DNA from: Candidatus Melainabacteria bacterium
GTDB lineage: Bacteria > Cyanobacteriota > Vampirovibrionia > LMEP-6097
Direction: 5' to 3'
DNA length: 32,216 bases
Assembly: GCA_018695135.1 (NCBI GenBank)
Contig: JABHOV010000056.1
Coordinates: forward strand, 1-32,216
Part shown: piece by piece, positions 9,479-16,653 of the stretch
Layout of the letters: each line of letters opens with the position of its first letter
Position numbering within the stretch: the first letter of the stretch is position 1
Made by a program: the position numbers and the translations under genes
The notes under the pieces: model-generated
Databases searched by the model: none
Told to the model about the DNA's origin: nothing
The model's input: the letters and a program-made list of their open reading frames with translations, nothing else

Positions 9479-10596
9479 GCTACCTGCTGAGCTAAAAGCT
9501 CAGACCCCCTTCTAGAAGCAATCTCGCCTATCACTTGAGGCTGGCTAGCTGCAGGCTTGGTATCCTGCAACTTTTCAAGTTGATTCTTAGACTTACGTTT
9601 ATCAGCGTCAGCCATTTCATGTTGATTCTGATGTAGCCTCAACCAGTGTCTACCAATACCATCAAAAATAAATGTTAATGGCACAAAAGCCTCTTTGTAT
9701 GCCGGCATCAACTTAGATAACCAATCAGCCACAGTACCGACGAAGAGTGCCATTCCAGATTTAAAGAGGTCCTTACGCCCTTCTTTATAATGACCAAAAT
9801 TGAGCTGCTCAATATCCATAGCAATACCTGCAACATCTCTAATTAAAGTTGGAACCTGTTCTTTACCAGTAAACATCCAAGAGAGCGCACCAAAATTAGC
9901 AAAAAATCCACCCATTGTCGCCCACATCGCCTTCTTACTATCCATAAAATTGGTCAGAACATCAGCAGAAAATAAGTTCTTAAAGAACTTGCCATAGCCT
10001 TCTACTAAATGCTTAAGGTGATCTTCAAAACTATCAAAACTCTTTCTATCATTTGCAATATTGAGAGCGTTTGCTGTATTATAAGTACCAGAAGCTGTAC
10101 CACGCGCAAGGTAAGTATTGTCCTGATTGACAGTACCAGCTATCAAAATGTCATTAAAGTAACCCAAAGCAGATAAGTAATTCTTCGTGTAGAGTCGCTC
10201 GATAATAGTAATAACACTTGTTGTAACTAAAAACGCTTTGGTTGCAAAAGAGCCAACACCTTTGGCAAATTTCTTAGAAGCATCCTCAAAACCTAAAAGC
10301 CATGAAGCGAAAGAAAAAACATTACCGCCAATGTTTCCCCAATTCATCATAAAAGGAAAAATATCCTTGACCATTTTATTATTAATGAAAGCCTTAATAT
10401 AGTCATCAGTATCAGCTGCGGCTGGCTTTGTAACAACAGGACTAATTGGTTCAGTAAAATAACTTTCTTCTCTAGTTTCTGGAGACGCATTATCCTGTAA
10501 ATCAGCCACTGCTGATCCTAAATTAGTATTGATATTATTTGCGCCATTAATCACGACGAATTTAGGCCTTTTGTAAAAATACAAAATACCTGGCAT
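9475..10596 (-). CDS. Hypothetical protein, first of a paralogous pair
   Basis: This 373-residue protein of unknown family has a low-complexity N-terminus to about residue 75. A helical body with hydrophobic stretches follows (FPFMMNWGNIGGNVFSFASW, FLVTTSVITIIERL, GMALFVGTVADWL), then a charged coiled region (HQNQHEMADADKRKSKNQLEKLQ) and a tail ending SELLAQQVA, shared with the next gene. The predicted ATG has TATAAT only one base upstream. The true start may therefore be downstream, or the promoter may be a weaker box. It is translationally coupled to the paralogue at 8441-9478. A peripheral membrane or structural role would be speculation. Confidence 0.65.
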   Translation of the reverse strand: MPGILYFYKRPKFVVINGANNINTNLGSAVADLQDNASPETREESYFTEPISPVVTKPAAADTDDYIKAFINNKMVKDIFPFMMNWGNIGGNVFSFASWLLGFEDASKKFAKGVGSFATKAFLVTTSVITIIERLYTKNYLSALGYFNDILIAGTVNQDNTYLARGTASGTYNTANALNIANDRKSFDSFEDHLKHLVEGYGKFFKNLFSADVLTNFMDSKKAMWATMGGFFANFGALSWMFTGKEQVPTLIRDVAGIAMDIEQLNFGHYKEGRKDLFKSGMALFVGTVADWLSKLMPAYKEAFVPLTFIFDGIGRHWLRLHQNQHEMADADKRKSKNQLEKLQDTKPAASQPQVIGEIASRRGSELLAQQVA

Positions 10597-10664
10597 AATT
10601 ATACAATACGTATTTAGGTGTCTCTCTTAACCTTCCACCGACGTCTCAACCTTTACCACTTTTG

Positions 10665-10805
10665 AGATAAGATCTCACCCGCTGCGTGACATACGCCACT
10701 TTTAAGATAAATAGTATTTTTACGAGATCAAACATGGAAATACCACTGTGATATCCGATTTATCTTAAAAGTGGCGTATGTCACGCAGCGGGTGAGATCT
10801 TATCT
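10665..10805. repeat. Perfect 48-bp inverted repeat with 45-nt spacer
   Basis: Arm 10665-10712 is the exact reverse complement of 10758-10805. Weaker outer inverted matches (near 10635-10648 and 10850-10863) suggest an element of roughly 230 bp filling the gap 10597-10877. It contains no ORF. The arms include the internal direct repeat CACTTTTRAGATAA. It resembles a MITE or a large hairpin; which gene, if any, it serves is unclear. Confidence 0.85.
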
Positions 10806-10877
10806 TGTGCCGTATGGTTATTTACTTAAGATATTCGTGCTTTTGCCCTGAGACGTGGGTGTCAATCAGGGTGACGA

Positions 10878-11786
10878 TCACTCAATTAACTGATTAATAG
10901 CCCCTTGATGCCAAAAACAATGCTGAGGGTTATGAAAACCATAATTCAAGCTCTTGCTATTCGCGCCCAATCGATTAGCAAACACTTTTGTTAAACCTGG
11001 GTCACAGAAAAAATCAGTAAAACAATGAGTAAAATAGTAATTGCTGACATTAGAGCGATCGAACCTAGCCATGGTATTTTCAGTTGCACCTATCATCGCC
11101 TTATCAAAAGCTGTACCATTTTGCTCTTTAGCAAAGAAACCATCAAGAGCAAAATCCTGCCATTGCTTGTAAAACTTGATGACATTAAAAAATTCTCTGG
11201 GCTTAGTACCCCAAAAAGTATTAATCACTAAAAACATATTCAGAAACAAAGCCATCGGTTTAAATATCAGCATCGCTGGATATTTCATAAATCCAACTGC
11301 AATTAACTTCTCAAGAATTGCCATCAAGGTTTTAAGCATCAGCAAAAAAAAATCAATCACTGGGAAAACTACAAGGTTGTAAACAAAAAGAAAGGGATAG
11401 AAGAAGTACTTGAGAATATCCAAAATCCAAAGAGCTAAAGCATTGACATGTAAAGGCACTTGTAAAAAAATCAACTTGGAATTAACAATATTCCGATAAA
11501 GCTCAGGATTCACACTAGCATAAAACTTGGGCTCTGAGAGGATTTTAAGCAATAACATCGAACCCATTGAATGGCTTAGGATTGTCGTGTTTTGTTTTAC
11601 CCTATGCTTAAGCCTGGAAAATAAATTACTTGCAGCTTCCAATAAACTGTTAGCTCCTCCAGCATCAACTTCGAAAAACTCAACTTGATAACCTTGATTC
11701 TTATAATAATTGATTTGATCAAACCAATTTGATTTTCCTGAGCAAGATCCTGCGATGATAATTAACTGTTTTTCTTGTTCAGACAC
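10878..11786 (-). CDS. Alpha/beta-hydrolase-like protein with hydrophobic cap
   Basis: A 302-residue protein with a lipase-like layout. A first strand and oxyanion-type turn (QLIIIAGSCSGKSNW, 7-21) precede a nucleophile elbow ILSHSMGSMLLL (S73). Candidate catalytic histidines sit near the C-terminus in FHNPQHCFWHQ (285-293). The acid residue is not obvious; CFTDFFCD offers two aspartates. Residues about 120-205 form an unusually hydrophobic insert that may be a membrane-associated cap. The substrate is unknown, and GSCSGKS is not a proper P-loop in context. The GTG start lies ten bases after a TATAAT box (11797-11802), which would leave a leader of only a few bases. Confidence 0.6.
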   Translation of the reverse strand: MSEQEKQLIIIAGSCSGKSNWFDQINYYKNQGYQVEFFEVDAGGANSLLEAASNLFSRLKHRVKQNTTILSHSMGSMLLLKILSEPKFYASVNPELYRNIVNSKLIFLQVPLHVNALALWILDILKYFFYPFLFVYNLVVFPVIDFFLLMLKTLMAILEKLIAVGFMKYPAMLIFKPMALFLNMFLVINTFWGTKPREFFNVIKFYKQWQDFALDGFFAKEQNGTAFDKAMIGATENTMARFDRSNVSNYYFTHCFTDFFCDPGLTKVFANRLGANSKSLNYGFHNPQHCFWHQGAINQLIE

Positions 11787-11796
11787 TCGTATTCAT

Positions 11797-11802
11797 ATTA
11801 TA
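11797..11802 (-). promoter_or_regulatory. -10 box for the hydrolase-like gene
   Basis: TATAAT on the minus strand ends ten bases before the GTG start, predicting a leader of about 4 nt. There is no Shine-Dalgarno sequence. Confidence 0.5.
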
Positions 11803-11829
11803 GATGGTAAAAGTCGAGAGACGCATTCC

Positions 11830-11859
11830 GCAAAACAAAGTTTTGCTAGTGATGTTGAC
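11830..11859. repeat. GCAAAAC micro-hairpin repeat, copy 1
   Basis: GCAAAAC-AAA-GTTTTGC followed by TAGTGATGTTGAC. An inverted copy with a different triloop lies at 22685-22720. It sits between the recombinase stop and the hydrolase start. Confidence 0.6.
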
Positions 11860-11936
11860 AAAAAAAGTAGAAACGATGCAAAGCAGAAGTTTCTCTAACT
11901 GAGAAAATCGTAACTTCGCAAAACGATCAACAAACT

Positions 11937-12947
11937 TTATACTAAAGCTGTTGCTTTTTCAAAATCTTCTTGAGTAGGAAGCTTGAATTCACCTGAATCA
12001 TTGAAACCAGCATTTCTTTCTCTGTCATATTTATCAAACTGCTCTCTAGCCACGATATCAGCTACTTTGGCATATCTCAAAGTAGTTCTAATATCACTAT
12101 GACCAGCTAATTTCTGAAGAACTCTAATATCGATATGACCAACTCTTTCAGTACAGAAAGTATGTCTAAGCTGGTGAATAGTCAGTGGTGTGCTGTCAGG
12201 ATTCTTAATTCCTTTCGAAGCTTGTTTAAATAATTGATTAGCTCTGTGATAACCAAGACGAGTACCGTTGTTTGTTGTAAACAAAGCACCTTCATTTCTC
12301 AAAGCCTGAGCTTCTTCAATTGTTGTCGCTTGGAATAAAACTGAACGATCCGGAACTCTCTTTTCTAAGTACTTTCTAAAAAGTTTTTCTGTATGCTGAG
12401 ACATGTAAGTTACTCTTGCTCTGTTACCTTTACCAGCACGAACTTGAATAACACCATTGCGAATGTCCTGAACATTGAGTGCAAGCGCTTCAGAAATTCT
12501 CAAACCACTTGAATAAAGTAAGTCAAATAAGAACTCCTCTCTGATTGACTTTGATTCAGCCATTATCTGTCCAACAATTTCTCTATCTAAATATCTAATG
12601 ATGTCTTTTGAGTTAGTCTCACCAAGATCTTTGTTTGGTTTACGTCTCTCAACATTTTTGATCGGGTTTTCAATCAACTTAGATTGTTTGATTAGCCAAT
12701 TAAAAAAACAACTAATCGTTGCATAGTGCCTGTTCTGTGTTGAAACACTAACCCTCTTGCCAGTTCTTGTCGTCAACGCATCTAAGTAAACCTTAAGCTC
12801 GGGCGATTTGATTTCTAGTGGTTTGGTTTCACCATAAGTAGCAGTAAACTTCTCAAGGTCAAGCCTATAAGCCTTAATTGTATCGTTATCTTTTTCCAAC
12901 GACTCTACATATTGTTCTACTAAATCTTTTACTTGTTCTTCTTTCAC
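11937..12947 (-). CDS. Tyrosine recombinase (XerC/XerD-like integrase)
   Basis: This 336-residue tyrosine recombinase has an N-terminal SAM-like DNA-binding domain (about 1-100) and a catalytic domain with the full active-site set: R150 in SSGLRISEAL, K173 in AGKGNRARV, H258 and R261 in HQLRHTF, H283 in AGHSDIRTT and nucleophile Y292. The length and the RISEAL/HQLRH motifs resemble Xer proteins more than phage integrases, although a tail of about 40 residues follows the tyrosine. The start is GTG with an AGAGGG ribosome binding site. A leader of about 80 nt after a possible extended -10 (TGCTAGAAT) is plausible. No phage or plasmid genes and no att sites were found around it, so chromosomal housekeeping recombination is possible but unproven. 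Confidence 0.9.
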   Translation of the reverse strand: MKEEQVKDLVEQYVESLEKDNDTIKAYRLDLEKFTATYGETKPLEIKSPELKVYLDALTTRTGKRVSVSTQNRHYATISCFFNWLIKQSKLIENPIKNVERRKPNKDLGETNSKDIIRYLDREIVGQIMAESKSIREEFLFDLLYSSGLRISEALALNVQDIRNGVIQVRAGKGNRARVTYMSQHTEKLFRKYLEKRVPDRSVLFQATTIEEAQALRNEGALFTTNNGTRLGYHRANQLFKQASKGIKNPDSTPLTIHQLRHTFCTERVGHIDIRVLQKLAGHSDIRTTLRYAKVADIVAREQFDKYDRERNAGFNDSGEFKLPTQEDFEKATALV

Positions 12948-13048
12948 TTCTGTGTCCCTCTTATTTTATCTTTTTTTTTGTTTTCCCGTTAGGTGTTTTC
13001 CCTAATTATCATTTATGTTATTTTATTCTAGCATCTTTTCTTAAAAGA

Positions 13049-13852
13049 TCAAATAAATTCTGACAAGTAAGGCTCATAGTCTACCGTCTTAAGAGACAGA
13101 GGCTTAAGAACCATTCCTTTCACTAACTTAGCAATCTCCACAGCATTTCTGATTCTAGATGGAAGATGAATAGTCTGGAAATTAAGTTCAATTTCATTAC
13201 CATTCTCTATCTTGGCTACAGATTTGTATACTAAATCCCTTGCTCTTTGAGCTACGGTCTCGGTATCTAAGTTAGAATCTTGTTCAATATCAAATGGGAT
13301 CACTGATCCATCGGCTTTATAGCGAAGATCTACCCTTGCTTCAAAAGCAACGCGCACATTGGTCCAAGAACCAACTTCTTTAAGTGCCGGACTTACTGGT
13401 CCAATTAAAGTTAACCATTTACTAAATTCTTGTATTGACTTTGCAACCGTCTCAGCGACTGAATAATTACTTGCCATTTGTTGATACAAATAACCATGAG
13501 CTCTCACTTGTTGCAACTCAAGATTGTGAGTTTTTGCAAGTGCAGCAAGACCACCAAGCTGGAATAATATAGTCGCTCTTAGTTCTTCATTAGTTAATTG
13601 GATTTTGCGCTCACCGTAACCAATTAAATCAGGGTAAGAAATTAAAGCACCTAATGCAAGTTCACCGTTTTCTTTGACTTTTTCAAGAGACTTATTAATT
13701 AAAGCTGGTTCACCAGCATGAGCGCCAGTAGAAACATTAACTGATGTTGCAAAAGGCATAATTTCCTGTTCAGTTAAGAACTCAGCAACGCCTTGGCCTA
13801 TATCTAGGTTAAGATCGATTTGACGAGAGATAAATGGGTCTGTTTGTGTCAT
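13049..13852 (-). CDS. Diverged LamB/YcsF (PxpA-like) family protein
   Basis: The family member PxpA, with PxpB and PxpC, forms a bacterial 5-oxoprolinase. This 267-residue protein aligns end to end: IDLNLDIGQG (12-21; usually DLNADLGEG), SVNVSTGAHAGEP (37-49; usually SANIACGFHAGDP), SYPDLIGYGERK, LFQLGGLAALA, VRAHGYLYQQ (usually VKPHGALYN) and RVDLRYKADGSVIP. Several conserved polar positions have changed: E to Q in the first motif, the H of HPSYPD to L, and the terminal HGDNP to HLPSR. Activity as a 5-oxoprolinase is therefore doubtful. No pxpB or pxpC is in the window, whereas a fused 5-oxoprolinase is encoded 7 kb away. The ATG lies six bases after TATAGT; the intervening AAAGGC could also act as a Shine-Dalgarno sequence. 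Confidence 0.78.
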   Translation of the reverse strand: MTQTDPFISRQIDLNLDIGQGVAEFLTEQEIMPFATSVNVSTGAHAGEPALINKSLEKVKENGELALGALISYPDLIGYGERKIQLTNEELRATILFQLGGLAALAKTHNLELQQVRAHGYLYQQMASNYSVAETVAKSIQEFSKWLTLIGPVSPALKEVGSWTNVRVAFEARVDLRYKADGSVIPFDIEQDSNLDTETVAQRARDLVYKSVAKIENGNEIELNFQTIHLPSRIRNAVEIAKLVKGMVLKPLSLKTVDYEPYLSEFI

Positions 13853-13858
13853 GCCTTT

Positions 13859-13864
13859 ACTATA
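13859..13864 (-). promoter_or_regulatory. -10 box for the YcsF-like gene
   Basis: TATAGT, AAAGGC, ATG on the minus strand: the same six-base spacing seen at several other genes. Just upstream, GAATTATG/CATAATTC (13869-13915) could form a hairpin after the ABC ATPase gene. Confidence 0.5.
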
Positions 13865-13929
13865 TTACGAATTATGCAAGAAGGAAAGCAAACAGCTTGT
13901 CCTCGGTCATAATTCTCTCCCTTGAGCAA

Positions 13930-14919
13930 CTAAAAATAATATATCACATGGGGGTCATAAAATATAGGTAATACACTATTATTTTTAGTAATTAAGCTTG
14001 ATTTGAATGAATTCATGTCCAAATTGGCTCTTGCCTGCTTAACTATCACTGGTTGACCCTCATATTGACAGTAAATGAGGACTTCACTAGCCAGCACTTC
14101 AATATTAGATACCAGCACTTCAATGGATTCTTGTTGCGAAGCTGATTGCTCTAAAGCAAAAAACTCGGGCCGAATACCTATTTGCCGCCCATTGAGCATA
14201 AAAATATTAGTTGCAGGTGCGCCAATAAAACCGGCAACAAAAACATTAGCTGGATTTGAATAGATTTCTTCTGGGCTAGCAATCTGTTGAATCTCACCAT
14301 CATTTAGCACAACTATCTTATCGGCCAAACTCAGGGCTTCAATTTGATCATGGGTAACATATATAAATGTTGCTGATGATTCTTTATGCAAATTAAAAAG
14401 TTCATGACGCATCTGAGTGCGTAACTTAGCGTCTAAATTACTCAGCGGTTCATCCAATAAAAATATTTTGGGTTTCTTTGCCATTGCCCGAGCTAGCGCT
14501 ACTCTTTGCCTTTGACCACCCGAAAGCTCTTTGGGTTTACGTTCCAAGTACTCAAGCAAACCTAATTTTGCAGCGAGTCTTTTTACAGTTGCATCGATCT
14601 CTGACTTGGCAGCTCCTGCAATTTGCAAAGGAAAGGCAAGATTGTCATAAACTGATTTGTGCGGGTAGAGCGCGTAGTTTTGAAAAACCATCGACAAGTC
14701 TCTATCCTTGGGAGCAAGCTCTTGAATCTCTCTATCACCATGTTTGATCAGCCCAGAATCTGCTTCTTCTAAGCCAGCAATAATGCGAACTAGTGTTGTC
14801 TTACCGCAACCACTCGGACCCAAAAAAACTATAAACTCACCATCCTCTATCTCAAGATTGATATCTTTGAGTATTAGATTGTCACCAAAACTTTTGCGGA
14901 TGTTTTTTAATTGCAGCAT
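13930..14919 (-). CDS. ABC transporter ATP-binding protein, MalK/UgpC type
   Basis: ATPase subunit of an importer at the inner face of the cytoplasmic membrane. The 329 residues show Walker A GPSGCGKTT (34-42), the Q-loop VFQNYALYPH (Q80), signature LSGGQRQRVALARA (132-145), Walker B IFLLDEPLSNLDAKLR (152-167), H-loop YVTHDQIEAL and a C-terminal TOBE-like part with IGIRPEFF. The FVAGFIGAPATN region is typical of sugar or glycerol-phosphate ATPases (MalK, MsmK, UgpC). No permease or binding-protein gene is nearby, so it may be a shared ATPase that energises transporters encoded elsewhere. It begins 21 bp after fliS on the same strand, and a perfect palindrome covers its start codon. Confidence 0.9.
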   Translation of the reverse strand: MLQLKNIRKSFGDNLILKDINLEIEDGEFIVFLGPSGCGKTTLVRIIAGLEEADSGLIKHGDREIQELAPKDRDLSMVFQNYALYPHKSVYDNLAFPLQIAGAAKSEIDATVKRLAAKLGLLEYLERKPKELSGGQRQRVALARAMAKKPKIFLLDEPLSNLDAKLRTQMRHELFNLHKESSATFIYVTHDQIEALSLADKIVVLNDGEIQQIASPEEIYSNPANVFVAGFIGAPATNIFMLNGRQIGIRPEFFALEQSASQQESIEVLVSNIEVLASEVLIYCQYEGQPVIVKQARANLDMNSFKSSLITKNNSVLPIFYDPHVIYYF

Positions 14920-14936
14920 ACAGGTAGCACCTGTAT
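14918..14936. promoter_or_regulatory. Perfect palindrome over the ABC ATPase start codon
   Basis: ATACAGGT and ACCTGTAT flank a three-base centre, giving 8-bp arms that include the AT of the start codon. In DNA it resembles an operator; in RNA it is a hairpin that would hide the translation start. A TAAAAT sequence precedes it. Confidence 0.5.
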
Positions 14937-14940
14937 TTTA

Positions 14941-15366
14941 TCAGCTAATTGAAACATCTTGCTTTATGGCTTGCTTCCACGTGTCCTTAAGATCTTTCAC
15001 AAGATCAACAACCTCATCTATCACCTTGGGATCTTTGCCGATGTTCGCCTTAAACAATCTCATCTTCATAAAAGTATAAAGCTCTGACATTGGGGTTGCA
15101 AAATCCTTACTCGCTTCAACATCCAAGGTATCTTGCATATAATTCAAAATATCAATAGCCATACCCATATAATTTGCATAGTCTGACCAGTTAGCTAACT
15201 TATTATTCTCATTCTTGCGAATCTCTTCTTTGGACATATGTAGCCATTGAAGACAACCTTCATATAGCAAAATCACTAATTGAATTGGACTTGAGGTCTC
15301 AACAACGTTTTTCAAGAACTTTTTCTTGATACCTGATAATTTATTGACCTTTTTACTAAGCTCCAA
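14941..15366 (-). CDS. fliS: Flagellar export chaperone FliS
   Basis: FliS binds the disordered end of flagellin in the cytoplasm and prevents premature polymerisation. The helical bundle pattern is clear: VETSSPIQLVILLYEGCLQWL, then MAIDILNYMQDTLD, then PMSELYTFMKMRLFKANIGKDPKVIDEVVDLVKDLKDTWKQA, each matching family positions. I choose a TTG start at 15366, giving 141 residues, because GAGAGG lies five bases upstream and the product has family length. An in-frame ATG at 15456 would add 30 residues with cysteines and no ribosome binding site. It is divergent from motB, consistent with a motility locus, and is followed by the ABC ATPase gene after 21 bp. Confidence 0.85.
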   Translation of the reverse strand: MELSKKVNKLSGIKKKFLKNVVETSSPIQLVILLYEGCLQWLHMSKEEIRKNENNKLANWSDYANYMGMAIDILNYMQDTLDVEASKDFATPMSELYTFMKMRLFKANIGKDPKVIDEVVDLVKDLKDTWKQAIKQDVSIS

Positions 15367-15527
15367 ATTTGCCTCTCTTATTTTGATACTGTCACTGAAT
15401 GTTCTATATAGTCGGCATTTTATCAGTGAAACACAAGCACAATCAACAAAAATCATCTTTTTGAACTAGCTGCTCATGCATATAGGCCAGAGCTTTACAG
15501 GAATAACTATATTAGAAGGAAAGAAAT

Positions 15528-16649
15528 ATGGCAAAAGCACAAATTGAAAAAGACGAACCTATAATTATCAAAAAGATAATTAAGAAAGTAGCAGGACATG
15601 GACATCATGGTGGTGCCTGGAAAGTTGCTTATGCCGATTTTGTTACGGCGATGATGTGTTTATTCTTACTTTTGTGGTTAATTAATGTTGACCCAAGTGC
15701 AAAATCAGCCGTTGCTAATTTCTTTAAACAACCAACTCAAACTGGACCTATGCAAGGCAATGTTTTCATTTTCGGAGGTGCCAAAAGACCTGGTAATCCA
15801 GGGAAAATGGAAGGTGGTGCTAGCTTCCTTGAATTCCAAAAACTCGTACTCTCTGGGCAAAACAAAAAAGAAATACAAAGTAAAATGAAAAACGACCTGC
15901 AGAAACAATTAGAAATTAGCTCTGATGAAAAATTACTCAACAAAGTTGAATTTAATTTAGTGGAACAAGGTATCTTAATTGAAATCAAAGATGATGAAAA
16001 TATGGAAGTCTTTCCCTCTGGCTCAGCAGCATTGACAGGAGAAGCAAGAGCACTGATAGACAAAGTTGCTAACGTAATCAAGAACAAAATTAGCTCTATC
16101 GTTGTTGCAGGACATACAGATAGCAAAGATTTTTCTTATGGAAATTACGACAACTGGAATCTCTCAACTGATAGAGCAATTGCAATCAAAACTCGCTTGA
16201 TCTACGATGGAGTAAACCAAACTAGATTTGCCAGAGTGGAGGGTTATGCTGATAGCCAACTTAAAGATCCTGAACTTCCACTAGCTGCAGCTAATAGGAG
16301 AATTACTATTCTTTTACTGCAAGATGGTGAAGAAAAAAACTTAAAACCAAAATATCTTGATGAACAAGTTAGCTTTGGTAAAGAAGTTAAAGCAGCAAGA
16401 AAAAGAGAATCTGAGAAAAAACAAAGTGGTAACTTAAGTATCAAAGAATATGGTGCATCAGCTGGTAGGTCACACAAGCCTCTTAGTCTAGATGAATTAA
16501 AACGTCAAAAAGCACGCCAATCATTCAGAAAAAGACATCCGACTGGAACAGGTTCTGTGCCTGCAGCTGGTGGACACGGTGAAGAAGCTAGTAGCGGTCA
16601 CGAAGCTCCACCAGCACCAAGTGGTGGTGGTGATGGAGGAGGTCATTAA
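15528..16649 (+). CDS. motB: Flagellar stator protein MotB (OmpA-like domain)
   Basis: MotB is the peptidoglycan-anchored half of the flagellar stator. The 373 residues show a basic N-terminus (KKIIKKVAGHGHHGGAWKVAY), the single transmembrane helix starting ADFVTAMMCLFLLLWLINV with the ion-binding D37, a periplasmic linker, and an OmpA-type peptidoglycan-binding domain with VVAGHTDSKDF (near 195), NWNLSTDRA and AAANRRITILL. The C-terminus past about 285 is charged, then Gly/His/Pro-rich, which is an extension. A ribosome binding site AAGGA lies upstream of the ATG, so it is leadered. motA is not in the window. The next gene starts 4 bp after its stop, so motB is first in a three-gene operon with two pseudo-AAA+ paralogues. 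Confidence 0.93.
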   Translation: MAKAQIEKDEPIIIKKIIKKVAGHGHHGGAWKVAYADFVTAMMCLFLLLWLINVDPSAKSAVANFFKQPTQTGPMQGNVFIFGGAKRPGNPGKMEGGASFLEFQKLVLSGQNKKEIQSKMKNDLQKQLEISSDEKLLNKVEFNLVEQGILIEIKDDENMEVFPSGSAALTGEARALIDKVANVIKNKISSIVVAGHTDSKDFSYGNYDNWNLSTDRAIAIKTRLIYDGVNQTRFARVEGYADSQLKDPELPLAAANRRITILLLQDGEEKNLKPKYLDEQVSFGKEVKAARKRESEKKQSGNLSIKEYGASAGRSHKPLSLDELKRQKARQSFRKRHPTGTGSVPAAGGHGEEASSGHEAPPAPSGGGDGGGH

Positions 16650-16653
16650 CTAA

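Noticed and set aside
11937-12947. Prophage or integrative element around the tyrosine recombinase
   Set aside because: The neighbours are not phage or conjugation genes, and no direct-repeat att sites were seen.
14478-14747. Plus-strand open frame of 89 codons
   Set aside because: It is antisense to the ABC ATPase signature region, whose protein match is unambiguous.
15367-15456. Longer fliS from an ATG at 15456
   Set aside because: The extra 30 residues have no family match and no ribosome binding site, whereas a TTG with GAGAGG upstream gives the usual length.
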